A stretch of 41,244 bases of DNA from an uncultured Bacteroidales bacterium (GCA_902799555.1 CADCBB010000022.1:1-41244), one strand, 5' to 3'. Positions 6,161 to 14,461 are shown, counted from the stretch's first letter. Notes: generated by a model from the sequence alone, not told the origin. Numbers and translations: made by a program.

Positions 6161-7433
6161 TTAGAATAAGATCGACGATAATGGGATCGTGGTCGGCATA
6201 GCGGTGAAGGCTCTTGTCCTTCATCTTATACGCCCCATGCGAGTAGTACCAGTCGGCATTGATATGCCAAGGCCGCACGCGTACAATCTGCGCCGCCATA
6301 CTCGGACTCGCAAAGCAGCGATCAAGATATCCCGCTTCGCCCTTGAAACTATACGAATAGTCATTGACGGCTCCTAAAGGCAGCATGTCCGCATACCCGG
6401 CCCGCACGATCGTCTGAATCGGTTGTTCCTGCGTATAGCAGTTATAATCTCCTAACAGCAGGACGTCTTCATCCCCAAACAGCTCCTTCGCTTGCGGTAA
6501 CATCGCCAGCAGTGAATCCGTATTCTGCATGCGGCGCAAATTGGTGTCGTACTGCGTACGACCCGGACGTTTGGACTTGAGGTGGTTCAGGCTGATGATG
6601 AATCGTTCGCCGGTTGCTATCTCTTCAAAACCTACGGCGAACATGCGGCCGTAATAATGACTTGCGGTGTCTTGATACGCGGAGAGCGGACGCTCGTACA
6701 CGCGTACGCGTTCCGTATTGTATATATAGCACCCGCCGATTCGGTCCATATCCGGTAACGGCATGGATACATACGCGTATTTCTTACCGCCCTTATTGAG
6801 CGCCTCGACCAGCATCTGAGGCGCTTTGTCGCCTACCTGCATCTCGCATAGCGCAAAGATATCCGCATGCATCGCCTGCATCGCTTGCACCACTTTCTTC
6901 GTCTTCACCGCCTGTTGGGCCGGCGTAGTGCGTTTATGGGCGTAGCCGCCTAAGTCTGCGAAATAGTTTTCGATATTCGCCCCTACCACACGCAGCTCCC
7001 CTTTCTTGGGCTTGGCTAACCGGTCCTTCGGCATATGGCGCGTCTTCACCGTCTTGCCGGTCAGCAGATGTCGCTCTTTCGTCACCCGAGCCTCCAGGTT
7101 CGTCACGATATCGCCGCTACGTACCTCGTAGTAGTTGTTTCGGCAATGCACCACGATGCTCGACGCTTCGTTCTGTGCTGACAGATCGTAGTACATCGTG
7201 CTGTCTCCGTCCGACAGACCCAACGCACGCTCATCCGGACAGAAAAGCCGTTCCGGCGCCAAGACCAGCGAGTCATAGAAACTGCCACAAACCACGAGTG
7301 GGGTAGTGATACGTACCATCTGATTCGTGTAAGCCGACCAGTTCGATTGAAGGTCTTCTAACAAAACACGCTCCACCGCTTGAGCGGAGAGCGTGCAACT
7401 AACCATTAAGAGAAAAATCAGCTTTTTTGCCAT
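6156..7433 (-). CDS. Secreted endonuclease/exonuclease/phosphatase family protein
   Basis: Phosphodiesterase-fold protein of 425 residues with a signal peptide (about 1-19, MAKKLIFLLMVSCTLSAQA). An N-terminal beta-rich domain (20-145) precedes the EEP domain: GANIENYF (151-158), catalytic Glu in LCEMQVG (Glu197), SLNHLKS (281-287), GDYN (328-331) and DHDPII (414-419). A periplasmic or secreted DNase role is likely but lipid or nucleotide phosphatases share the fold. The start codon lies one nucleotide after the discriminator base of tRNA-fMet, and no other promoter is visible, so its mRNA may be released by tRNA 3' processing. Confidence 0.85.
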   Translation of the reverse strand: MAKKLIFLLMVSCTLSAQAVERVLLEDLQSNWSAYTNQMVRITTPLVVCGSFYDSLVLAPERLFCPDERALGLSDGDSTMYYDLSAQNEASSIVVHCRNNYYEVRSGDIVTNLEARVTKERHLLTGKTVKTRHMPKDRLAKPKKGELRVVGANIENYFADLGGYAHKRTTPAQQAVKTKKVVQAMQAMHADIFALCEMQVGDKAPQMLVEALNKGGKKYAYVSMPLPDMDRIGGCYIYNTERVRVYERPLSAYQDTASHYYGRMFAVGFEEIATGERFIISLNHLKSKRPGRTQYDTNLRRMQNTDSLLAMLPQAKELFGDEDVLLLGDYNCYTQEQPIQTIVRAGYADMLPLGAVNDYSYSFKGEAGYLDRCFASPSMAAQIVRVRPWHINADWYYSHGAYKMKDKSLHRYADHDPIIVDLILK

Positions 7434-7434
7434 G

Positions 7435-7506
<72 letters not shown>

Positions 7507-7533
7507 ATACACAACTCTTATCGAATTGGACTG

Positions 7534-7565
7534 CAAAAGTACTGCTTTTTTTTGATATATGCAAA
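7534..7565 (-). promoter_or_regulatory. Promoter of tRNA-fMet and the nuclease
   Basis: On the reverse strand TTTG (7565-7562), 20-nt spacer, TACTTTTG (7541-7534), in the AAAAAAGCAG context shared with the tRNA-Lys and tRNA-Cys promoters. Divergent from the promoter at 7591-7622. Confidence 0.87.
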
Positions 7566-7590
7566 TTTTTGAGCGTTTTTTTGTGATTTT

Positions 7591-7622
7591 TTTGCAAATA
7601 TGCATTTTTTTTTGTACTTTTG
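7591..7622 (+). promoter_or_regulatory. Promoter of the nucleosidase-rlmI-exonuclease operon
   Basis: TTTG (7591-7594), 20-nt spacer, TACTTTTG (7615-7622); leader of about 15 nt to the ATG at 7642. Confidence 0.85.
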
Positions 7623-7641
7623 TCGCATAATTTAGAGAATT

Positions 7642-8127
7642 ATGGCTAAATACATTGTAATGGCAGAAGAAGGCGAACATGTTTTGCTGGATAAGTTAAA
7701 AGAGCAAATCGGACTCGATTTGCAGGATGCCGAACTCATTTATACGGGCGTAGGCGCGATAAATATCATTCGGAGTCTGCAGCATTTGGATCGTGAGGCA
7801 GAGCTTTTTAATATCGGCTATGCCGGTAGTGCCAATTTTGATTTGGGTACCTGGGTGGAAGTAACCGAAGTACGCCTCAACCATCCGAATGTCACCTATC
7901 AGGAGCCGGAGTTGAAAGTGGAAAGTTTAAAGTTGAAAGGTGCTATCAATGCGATCTGCTATACCAATACGGATTTTGTATTGGCATCGGACTATAAGGA
8001 CTGTGTCTTCGATATGGAACTGGCGTTTATTGCATCGCTGGGATTCAAGCATCTGCATAGCCTCAAGTACGTCAGCGATAACTTGAGTCTGCATGCCTAT
8101 CACGAATTAACCAACGGCGTACAATGA
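7642..8127 (+). CDS. Nucleoside phosphorylase / MTA-SAH nucleosidase-like protein
   Basis: A 161-residue member of the PNP/UDP phosphorylase fold. Visible features are YTGVGAINI (34-42, the phosphate/ribose loop), FNIGYAGS (56-63), the FDMELAFIA segment (123-131) matching the family's catalytic ME-A helix, and YVSDN (143-147) with the purine-contacting Asp. It is shorter than typical MTAN (about 230), mainly in the middle. Residues about 90-99 (ELKVESLKLK) come from a heptad array. It overlaps rlmI by 4 nt (ATGA), so the two are translationally coupled. The substrate is uncertain. Confidence 0.78.
   Translation: MAKYIVMAEEGEHVLLDKLKEQIGLDLQDAELIYTGVGAINIIRSLQHLDREAELFNIGYAGSANFDLGTWVEVTEVRLNHPNVTYQEPELKVESLKLKGAINAICYTNTDFVLASDYKDCVFDMELAFIASLGFKHLHSLKYVSDNLSLHAYHELTNGVQ
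7911..7938. repeat. Heptad array inside the nucleosidase gene, unit GTTGAAA
   Basis: GTTGAAA, GTGGAAA, GTTTAAA, GTTGAAA: 28 nt. The third unit would place TGA in frame at 7927-7929 if it were GTTGAAA; a T there makes it TTA (Leu). Confidence 0.95.
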
Positions 8128-9380
8128 CTACTGTTTATCTTAAACCGCATAAAGAAGAGTCCCTCAAGCGTTTTCACCCTTGGGTCTTCTCAGGGGCGCT
8201 TGCGAAGGTCGTCTTAGACGCTTCGCATAAGGCGTCCGAGCCGCAAGAAGGAGAACTCGTCTGCGTGCGTTCGGCTGCCAACGAGGTCTTGGGCGTCGGA
8301 CATTGGCAGATCGGTTCGATCGCCGTACGTATTCTGGCCTTCGGGCTCGAAGAACTGCCTGCCGGTTTTTGGAACGAGCGGATCCGTGCTGCATACAAAA
8401 TGCGTGAATCATTGGGATTGGTAAGAAATGACAAATCACAAATTACAAATTACAAATCCCTCAACAACACCTTCCGTCTTATTCACGGTGAAGGCGATTT
8501 TCTGCCGGGACTCATCGTCGATGTCTATGCCGATACCGCTGTGATACAAGCCCATTCCGTAGGCATGCATGTGCATCGGAACGAGATCGCGCAAGCCCTG
8601 CTGGACGAAGTGCCGCAAGTAAAGAACGTCTATTATAAATCCGACGACACCCTGCCGTTTAAGGCGGCTATTGAGGGCGAAAAAGTGGGATATCTGATCT
8701 CCAATCTCCAATCTCCAATCTCCAATTCTGAAGAGTTCTGGTCTCTCGAGAACGGTCTCTCTTTCCGCATCGACTGGTTGAGAGGGCAGAAGACCGGTTT
8801 CTTTGTGGATCAACGGGAAAACCGAGCCTTGGTAGAACGGTACGCGAAGGATAAGGACGTGCTGAATATGTTCTGCTACACCGGCGGCTTCAGTCTCTAT
8901 GCTTTACGCGGCGGTGCGAAAACCGTGGACTCGGTCGATGTGAGTCAGAAAGCGATCGATCTGGTCAATGTTAATGTCGCGAAGAATTTCCCCGAGGCGA
9001 CCAATCACACTGCCGTCGCAGCTGATGCGTTCGAGTACCTGAGCGCGCAAAAGAATGCCGGTAAGACCTATGACCTGATCATCCTGGACCCGCCGGCTTT
9101 TGCCAAGCATCGCGATGCCGTCAAGAATGCCTTACGCGGCTATCAGCGCATCAATGCGAAGGCGATTGAGATGATTCGTCCGGGAGGTATCTTGTTTACC
9201 TTCTCCTGTTCGCAGGCGGTGGATAAGGAAGCATTCCGTCTGGCGGTCTTCAGTGCGGCGGCACAGGTAGGCCGAAAGGTGCGGATCTTGCACCAACTAC
9301 ATCAGCCACAAGATCATCCGATCAATATTTATCACCCCGAAGGCGAATACTTAAAAGGATTAGTTTTATACGTAGAATAA
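8124..9380 (+). CDS. rlmI: Class I SAM-dependent rRNA methyltransferase, RlmI-like
   Basis: Likely 23S rRNA m5C methyltransferase of 418 residues. An N-terminal PUA domain (1-75, starting TVYLKPHKEESLKRFHPWVF) is followed by a central domain and a Rossmann methyltransferase domain: LNMFCYTGGFSLYAL near 247 (SAM binding), DPPAFAKH near 322 and the catalytic Cys in FSCSQAVD near 361. Two 28-nt heptad arrays are read in frame, encoding about residues 103-112 (DKSQITNYKS) and 192-201 (SNLQSPISNS); neither falls in a motif. It starts on the ATGA of the nucleosidase and is followed after 1 nt by the exonuclease. Exact target base is inferred from the family. Confidence 0.88.
   Translation: MTTVYLKPHKEESLKRFHPWVFSGALAKVVLDASHKASEPQEGELVCVRSAANEVLGVGHWQIGSIAVRILAFGLEELPAGFWNERIRAAYKMRESLGLVRNDKSQITNYKSLNNTFRLIHGEGDFLPGLIVDVYADTAVIQAHSVGMHVHRNEIAQALLDEVPQVKNVYYKSDDTLPFKAAIEGEKVGYLISNLQSPISNSEEFWSLENGLSFRIDWLRGQKTGFFVDQRENRALVERYAKDKDVLNMFCYTGGFSLYALRGGAKTVDSVDVSQKAIDLVNVNVAKNFPEATNHTAVAADAFEYLSAQKNAGKTYDLIILDPPAFAKHRDAVKNALRGYQRINAKAIEMIRPGGILFTFSCSQAVDKEAFRLAVFSAAAQVGRKVRILHQLHQPQDHPINIYHPEGEYLKGLVLYVE
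8431..8458. repeat. Heptad array 1 in rlmI, unit ACAAATT/C
   Basis: ACAAATC, ACAAATT, ACAAATT, ACAAATC: 28 nt, read in frame, no coding-strand stop. Confidence 0.95.
8698..8725. repeat. Heptad array 2 in rlmI, unit TCTCCAA
   Basis: Four identical TCTCCAA units, 28 nt, read in frame. Differs from the amgK unit (TCTTCAA) by one base. Confidence 0.96.
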
Positions 9381-9381
9381 T

Positions 9382-10239
9382 ATGCAACTCGTTTGTTTTG
9401 ACACAGAGACCACGGGTCTGGACGTGCAGAAAGAGCACATCATCCAACTGTCGTTGGTGAAGTTTGATACCGATAACTGGCAAGTGACTGACCAGCGCGA
9501 CTGGTACATCTTGCCGGAAGGAGAGTTCACTATTCCGGCGGAAGCGGAAGCCGTGCACCATATATCAAAGGAATTCCTGTTGGAGCATGGCGTCAGTATG
9601 CGCAGCGTCTATGACGACTTCCTCGCTTTCACGAAAGGGTGCGATATGTTGTCGTACAACGGAAACGGATATGACGCACCTCTGCTGCACTATAACTTGC
9701 AACGTTTAGGACTGAACTTTGAATTTGACGGTCGTACCTGGTATGATGCTTTGCTCTTGGAGCGGATCCATACCGCAGGCATGGTAGATGAGAACGGCGA
9801 GAAACTGCATAATAACCTCACCTCTGCCTACACGCGCTATTACGGTCATCCGTTCGAGGGCGCGCATAACTCGCTGGACGATGTGATGGCGACCATCGAG
9901 GTCTTCAAAGCACAGATTGCCGCACACGGATGGGAATGGGCGCAACGGGATGAGTTCGATTTTATCTGCTTTGACCGGTGGCTGGTAAAGAAAGGGGACT
10001 ATTATTACCTGACCCAGGGAGCCCATAAGAACGAGTCGATCGATGCCATGGTGCGTATTGACCGCAGTTACCTGGAATGGATCGTGGATAAATGCCAATG
10101 GACTGATGATCAGACGCGTTCCATCATTAATCCCTATATCGGTCGATACACCTCTCCTTTCGCACCCGCGCTAACTCCCTCAAGAGGTAAAAAACGTTCG
10201 AAAGGTACCATCACGGACGCCGATTTGTGCCTTTTTTAA
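9382..10239 (+). CDS. 3'-5' exonuclease of the DEDDh (DnaQ-like) family
   Basis: A 285-residue protein with the Exo I motif FDTETTGLD (5-13), HHISKEFLLEHG near 60, Exo II SYNGNGYDAPLL near 95 (Asn and Asp), and Exo III HNSLDDVMAT near 174-183. It resembles the proofreading epsilon subunit and other stand-alone DEDDh nucleases; a role in replication, repair or RNA trimming cannot be told apart. The C-terminal 80 residues carry no motif I recognise. It is 1 nt after rlmI and is the last gene of the unit. Confidence 0.85.
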   Translation: MQLVCFDTETTGLDVQKEHIIQLSLVKFDTDNWQVTDQRDWYILPEGEFTIPAEAEAVHHISKEFLLEHGVSMRSVYDDFLAFTKGCDMLSYNGNGYDAPLLHYNLQRLGLNFEFDGRTWYDALLLERIHTAGMVDENGEKLHNNLTSAYTRYYGHPFEGAHNSLDDVMATIEVFKAQIAAHGWEWAQRDEFDFICFDRWLVKKGDYYYLTQGAHKNESIDAMVRIDRSYLEWIVDKCQWTDDQTRSIINPYIGRYTSPFAPALTPSRGKKRSKGTITDADLCLF

Positions 10240-10260
10240 GCAAAAAGTGCATTTTTTTGC
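10240..10260 (+). terminator. Probable terminator after the exonuclease gene
   Basis: GCAAAAA (10240-10246) pairs with TTTTTGC (10254-10260); A/T-only stem apart from the closing pairs, so modest. Similar hairpin precedes the tRNA-Lys promoter. Confidence 0.5.
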
Positions 10261-10267
10261 CGAAAAA

Positions 10268-10299
10268 TTTGCACATGTCATAAAAAAGCAGTACTTTTG
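10268..10299 (+). promoter_or_regulatory. Promoter of tRNA-Cys (and probably sufB)
   Basis: TTTG (10268-10271), 20-nt spacer with CACATGTCA, TACTTTTG (10292-10299); nearly identical to the tRNA-Lys promoter over 65 nt. Confidence 0.88.
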
Positions 10300-10317
10300 C
10301 ATCCGCTTTTGACAAAT

Positions 10318-10389
10318 GGCCGGTTGGATGAGCGACTTAGTCAGCGGTCTGCAAAACCGTTTAGAGCGGTTTGACTCCGCTACCGGCCT
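10318..10389 (+). tRNA. tRNA-Cys (GCA)
   Basis: 72-nt cloverleaf: acceptor GGCCGGT/ACCGGCC, anticodon GCA at 10351-10353, T-arm with TTTGACT loop, and T73, the identity base of tRNA-Cys. The next three bases are CCA, the only tRNA here with an encoded tail, though this may be chance because the A begins the following hairpin. Confidence 0.95.
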
Positions 10390-10391
10390 CC

Positions 10392-10422
10392 AAGCCGCCT
10401 GTAAAAGGGCGGCTTACTTTTT
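10392..10422 (+). terminator. Terminator-like hairpin between tRNA-Cys and sufB
   Basis: Perfect 8-bp arms AAGCCGCC (10392-10399) and GGCGGCTT (10408-10415), loop TGTAAAAG, then ACTTTTT ending at the sufB ATG (10423). It could be a partial terminator for the tRNA or an attenuator for sufB. Confidence 0.75.
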
Positions 10423-11862
10423 ATGGAAGAGATCATCAAGGACATAACGGAGCAGGAGTACAAGTACGGCTTCACCACCGATGTGGAGACCGATATCGTA
10501 CCTGCCGGACTGAACGAAGATATCGTTCGGTTGATTTCGGCCAAGAAACATGAACCCGAATGGCTCTTGGAGTTCCGCCTCAAAGCCTTCCGTAAATGGC
10601 AGACCATGGTCCCTCCCACCTGGGCGCATCTTACGATCCCTGAGATCGACTTCCAAGCCATCTCCTACTATGCCGCTCCGCGAACCAAGAACAAGGAGCA
10701 TGGGCAGAAAGACGAGATAGACGAAGAGATCATGAAGACCTTCGATAAACTCGGTATTCCGCTCGAAGAGCGTGCTGCTTTGGCAGGAAACATGGCCGTC
10801 GATGCCGTCATGGATTCCGTCTCTGTAAAGACCACTTTCCGTGAGACGCTGGCTGAGAAAGGGATCATCTTCTGTTCGATCTCGGAAGCCGTTCGCGAGT
10901 ACCCGGACTTGGTTAAGAAATACCTCGGTTCGGTTGTTCCGCCTACCGATAATTTCTATGCCGCCCTCAACTCTGCTGTCTTCTCCGACGGTTCGTTCGT
11001 CTATGTGCCCAAAGGCGTCCGCTGTCCGATGGAATTGAGTACGTACTTTCGTATCAATGCCGGTAATACCGGTCAGTTCGAACGCACCTTATTGGTGGCT
11101 GACGAAGGAGCGTATCTGTCCTATTTGGAGGGATGTACCGCGCCCATGCGCGATGAGAACCAGCTCCATGCTGCAATCGTGGAAATCGTGGTACACAAAG
11201 ACGCAGAGGTGAAGTACTCGACCGTGCAAAACTGGTATCCGGGTGATAAAAACGGCAAAGGTGGAATTTATAATTTTGTCACCAAACGCGGTATTACCCA
11301 CGAGAACGCACGTCTCTCTTGGACGCAGGTTGAGACCGGTTCAGCGATCACTTGGAAATATCCGTCCTGTATCCTCAAAGGCGATAACTCCTCCGCGGAG
11401 TTCTACTCGGTAGCGGTGACCAATAACTACCAGCAGGCCGATACCGGTACGAAGATGATACATATCGGTAAGAACACGCGAAGTCGGATTGTATCCAAAG
11501 GTATCTCCGCCGGACATAGCCAGAACGCGTATCGCGGATTGGTCAAGATGGGCGCGAAAGCCGAAAATGCCCGTAATTACAGTCAATGCGACTCGCTCCT
11601 CCTGGGCGATAAATGCGGCGCGCACACCTTCCCCGATATGATCATTATGAATCCGTCGGCGACGGTCGAACACGAGGCAACAACCTCCAAGATCAACGAG
11701 GATCAGCTCTTCTACTGCCAGCAACGAGGTATCAGCATGGAAGACGCCGTTGGCCTCATCGTCAACGGCTACGCCAAAGAGGTCATGGACAAACTTCCGA
11801 TGGAGTTTGCCGTCGAGGCACAGAAACTGCTGCAAGTGAGTCTGGAAGGCTCTGTGGGATAA
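10423..11862 (+). CDS. sufB: Fe-S cluster assembly scaffold protein SufB
   Basis: Core of the SufBCD scaffold that builds Fe-S clusters in the cytoplasm. The 479-residue protein has normal length and the family's blocks: YYAAPRTKN near 86, [21 protein letters not shown] near 190-210 and the C-terminal region [19 protein letters not shown] with conserved Cys and His residues. sufC, sufD and sufS do not follow; a terminator and an unrelated gene come next, so this sufB is transcribed alone, apparently from the tRNA-Cys promoter 33 nt upstream through a hairpin. Partner genes must lie elsewhere in the genome if the pathway is complete. Confidence 0.97.
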   Translation: MEEIIKDITEQEYKYGFTTDVETDIVPAGLNEDIVRLISAKKHEPEWLLEFRLKAFRKWQTMVPPTWAHLTIPEIDFQAISYYAAPRTKNKEHGQKDEIDEEIMKTFDKLGIPLEERAALAGNMAVDAVMDSVSVKTTFRETLAEKGIIFCSISEAVREYPDLVKKYLGSVVPPTDNFYAALNSAVFSDGSFVYVPKGVRCPMELSTYFRINAGNTGQFERTLLVADEGAYLSYLEGCTAPMRDENQLHAAIVEIVVHKDAEVKYSTVQNWYPGDKNGKGGIYNFVTKRGITHENARLSWTQVETGSAITWKYPSCILKGDNSSAEFYSVAVTNNYQQADTGTKMIHIGKNTRSRIVSKGISAGHSQNAYRGLVKMGAKAENARNYSQCDSLLLGDKCGAHTFPDMIIMNPSATVEHEATTSKINEDQLFYCQQRGISMEDAVGLIVNGYAKEVMDKLPMEFAVEAQKLLQVSLEGSVG

Positions 11863-11898
11863 ATATTCTTTCGATTTTTCGAAAAATCTCAAAAAAAG

Positions 11899-11930
11899 GG
11901 CATACAAATTTGTGTATGTCATTTTTTTTG
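11899..11930 (+). terminator. Terminator of sufB
   Basis: GGCATACA (11899-11906) pairs with TGTATGTC (11913-11920, one G-T pair) and runs into eight T. The next promoter is embedded in it. Confidence 0.8.
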
Positions 11931-11940
11931 TGTACCTTTG
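11909..11940 (+). promoter_or_regulatory. Promoter of the 153-residue protein gene
   Basis: TTTG (11909-11912) lies in the terminator loop, then a 20-nt spacer with TATGTCA and TACCTTTG (11933-11940). Leader about 22 nt. Confidence 0.83.
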
Positions 11941-11965
11941 CAGCCGCAAAGGTTTAGAAAACAAT

Positions 11966-12427
11966 ATGACCACTTTAACACATAGCGAAAAAGAAGCCAT
12001 TATGAAGAATATGAAGTCCTTCGATGAGCCCATGCCGGCGGTGGGAATCTTTTGGTATGACCCTGAAGAGCACGATTTCTTCGGTGTGTATAAGAAAGAA
12101 CTGACGCCAAAAATGGTAGAAGATGCAGCAGAAAAGGGACTCCCGTATATCAACTACCAGACTTTGCACAGGCAGGTTTGGCAAAAACAGTATTTTAAGG
12201 CTTTGGCAAAGCACGAACCCACGAAGTTTAGCGGCGATTATACCCAAGTCCCGCGTGGGCGTGTAGCTTGGGCTGTGGATCATTTTGTGGTTTTTGTGGG
12301 TCAATGGGCTAAGGATATAGAGGAAGAACTGACCGCATTGTTGGAAAAATACTTTGCTCTGCCGTATTTTGAATTCAAGTACGACGAACACTGGGATTTA
12401 GGTCACGGCTGGTCTGGAGATTTATAA
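11966..12427 (+). CDS. Unrecognised 153-residue cytoplasmic protein
   Basis: Starts MTTLTHSEKEAIMKNMKSF at an ATG placed 26 nt after the -7 box; the frame is open further 5' but that lies before the promoter. No signal peptide or membrane segment. Visible features are an N-terminal part with GIFWYDPEEHDFFGVYKKEL, a central TQVPRGRVAWAVDHFVVFVG strand region and an aromatic, acidic C-terminus (EHWDLGHGWSGDL). The PRGRV and W-D-G-W elements recall small conserved proteins of unknown function in Bacteroidales, sometimes plasmid- or toxin-linked; I cannot assign a role. The DNA looks A+T-richer than the neighbouring operons. Confidence 0.7.
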   Translation: MTTLTHSEKEAIMKNMKSFDEPMPAVGIFWYDPEEHDFFGVYKKELTPKMVEDAAEKGLPYINYQTLHRQVWQKQYFKALAKHEPTKFSGDYTQVPRGRVAWAVDHFVVFVGQWAKDIEEELTALLEKYFALPYFEFKYDEHWDLGHGWSGDL

Positions 12428-12508
12428 ACTGACCCAAGTCTGACCGCTGGCACCGACAGCGTAAAAAAGCGGTGATATTAAAATAAGTGAGTAGGTAAAA
12501 TAAAAAAA

Positions 12509-13516
12509 ATGAGTAACATGAATAAGTATTTACTATCTTTACTATCTATGTTGATGGTTTGTTTTAATGCCAGCGCTACGGAAGAAGGTGCATTGAACGG
12601 CACATTTACCATAAATGGTAGCGGCGAAAAAGTACAATTTTCGCAAGGCAATTTACAGTACCAAGCCTCTACCGGTACATGGCGTTTTGCGGAAAACCAG
12701 TGGGATATAATAGGTGCAGCGAATTCCAACATTTCCTCTACATACTCAGGTTGGATAGATTTATTCGGCTGGGCAACGAGCGGTTGGGAAAGTGGCTGTG
12801 GCAATAGTGCCTATCAGCCTTATTCCACATCAACTAATCCGAGTGACTTTAGTTTGCATGATCTTTGGTTTGTATATAACATGACGGGAGATTATGCAAA
12901 CGCAGATTGGGGCGTATATAATGCGATTTCAAACGGGGGGAATGCGGCAGGACTATGGCGTACACTGAATTTCAATGAATTGAATTATCTTTTCAACACG
13001 CGCAAAAATGCCACAAATCTTCGCTCACAGGTCGCTGTGAATGGGGTGCGCGGATATGCCATTTTGCCCGATGAATTCATACTACCTGATGGGATTTCAT
13101 TCATTGCCATGGCGGAAGATTGGACGACTAATGTGTATGATACTACTGCATGGCGGCAAATGGAGGCTGCAGGCGCAGTCTTTCTGCCGGCAGCCGGCTG
13201 TAGAGTCAATGAGAACAAAATCAACTTTATAAATGAACGTGGCTATTATTGGACATCCTCTGTGCAGAATGGAGATCTTAAACGTATCTTATTTATACAC
13301 GGTGCTAACTCTACACTTCTTTACCATATGCAAGCCAACATAGGCCTGTCTGTTCGTCTTGTACAAACTCACATACCTGACGCCAATCCCACTGCCATAG
13401 AAAATACGTTTGCAGGACAAACACAACCTGCCACGCAAAAGATCCTCCGCGATGGTCAAATCGTCATCCTCCGCGGGGAAAAGGAATATACCCTCACGGG
13501 ACAGGAAGTGAGGTGA
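12509..13516 (+). CDS. Secreted FISUMP-like surface protein with C-terminal sorting-type motif
   Basis: A 335-residue exported protein. Signal peptide MSNMNKYLLSLLSMLMVCFNASA (ATG at 12518 is an alternative start). The body is rich in Asn, Trp and Tyr and has the layout of the Fibrobacter-type paralogous domain: FSQGNLQYQASTGTWRFAENQW at the start, YYWTSSVQNG and the closing LSVRLVQ. The final 25 residues (QKILRDGQIVILRGEKEYTL, then TGQEVR) look like a conserved C-terminal sorting or anchoring signal seen in this lineage, shared in form with the proteins at 34774 and 41177. Ligand and role unknown. No clear promoter; 12428-12508 holds only a weak hairpin. Confidence 0.75.
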   Translation: MSNMNKYLLSLLSMLMVCFNASATEEGALNGTFTINGSGEKVQFSQGNLQYQASTGTWRFAENQWDIIGAANSNISSTYSGWIDLFGWATSGWESGCGNSAYQPYSTSTNPSDFSLHDLWFVYNMTGDYANADWGVYNAISNGGNAAGLWRTLNFNELNYLFNTRKNATNLRSQVAVNGVRGYAILPDEFILPDGISFIAMAEDWTTNVYDTTAWRQMEAAGAVFLPAAGCRVNENKINFINERGYYWTSSVQNGDLKRILFIHGANSTLLYHMQANIGLSVRLVQTHIPDANPTAIENTFAGQTQPATQKILRDGQIVILRGEKEYTLTGQEVR

Positions 13517-13534
13517 AGTCAAAAGACGGGAGAG

Positions 13535-14461
13535 TCAGTTCAAATCAATGTGCTCCGCCTGGATAGGCGCATTGAGAAATATAGATGCGGATTGCGAAAA
13601 GCGGTACGCATTTTCTGTGGTCAGATAGTGGCAAGAGCCCATAGGGAATGATTCGCCAGAGGCGCTTAATGATGCCGTCTTCGAGAGTTGGGACTCGTAT
13701 TCCGGATGACGAGACAAATAATCCGCCAAACTCTTGGCTTCTAAGTATCCTTGCGAAATAACTTGAATATCGCTGGCGGCAAAACGTTTGCCGTTGTTGC
13801 GAATCCACTGGCTGATCTTCGGCAGAAGGAGCGGGTAGTGTGTACAGCCAAGAATGAGCGTATCTATCTGCGGATCTTTCTCTAAAATCTCGCGGAGGTA
13901 AAGATCGACAAAATAATCTGCTCCTTCACCCAAATGTTCTCCTGCTTCGATCAGCGGTACCCACATCGGACAGGCTTGTTGAGAGATGAAGAGCGGACAA
14001 ACCTCTCCCCCCGCCCTCCCCTCAAGGGAGGGAGCTTCGCTATGTGAGATTTTCTCCAATTCCAGCACATAGGATTCAGACGAAACGGTAGCCGGTGTGG
14101 CCAAAATGCCGACATGACCGGTCTTCGTGATAGCCGGTACGGCTTCAACCGTCGGGCGAATGACGCCCAGCACATTCACTTTCTTATCTTTGATAAGCGG
14201 CAGGTCTTTTTGTTGAATCGTTCGCAAGGCCTTCGCACTGGCTGTGTTGCAGGCGAGGATGACGAGGGCGCAATCTTGGGAAAAGAGGTATTTGACCGCT
14301 TGGAGCGTATAGCGATAAATTACATCGAACGAGTGCGTGCCGTACGGCGCACGTGCGTTGTCACCCAAGTACAGGTAATCATACTGAGGTAACTCTTTTC
14401 GGATCGCCTCTAAGATGGTCAATCCGCCATATCCGCTATCAAAAATACCAATTTTTGCCAT
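13535..14461 (-). CDS. murI: Glutamate racemase
   Basis: Converts L-Glu to D-Glu for peptidoglycan. 308 residues. Substrate and catalytic motifs are present: FDSGYGGLT (7-15), ACNTAS with catalytic Cys71 and GCTHYP with catalytic Cys206. The start MAKIGIFDSG is set by the promoter whose -7 box ends 9 nt before it, making the mRNA nearly leaderless. About residues 141-160 (SEAPSLEGRAGGEVCP and flanks) are an extra segment between the usual LEKI strand and QQACPMW; its DNA is a G+C-rich palindrome read in frame. Gene is divergent from dnaN with interlocked promoters. Confidence 0.95.
   Translation of the reverse strand: MAKIGIFDSGYGGLTILEAIRKELPQYDYLYLGDNARAPYGTHSFDVIYRYTLQAVKYLFSQDCALVILACNTASAKALRTIQQKDLPLIKDKKVNVLGVIRPTVEAVPAITKTGHVGILATPATVSSESYVLELEKISHSEAPSLEGRAGGEVCPLFISQQACPMWVPLIEAGEHLGEGADYFVDLYLREILEKDPQIDTLILGCTHYPLLLPKISQWIRNNGKRFAASDIQVISQGYLEAKSLADYLSRHPEYESQLSKTASLSASGESFPMGSCHYLTTENAYRFSQSASIFLNAPIQAEHIDLN
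14008..14035. repeat. G+C-rich palindromic insert in murI
   Basis: CCCTCCC (14014-14020) and GGGAGGG (14026-14032) form a perfect hairpin with loop CTCAA, flanked by CTCCCCCCG. It encodes the APSLEGRAGG segment that has no counterpart in typical MurI. The composition differs sharply from the surrounding gene. Confidence 0.75.
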
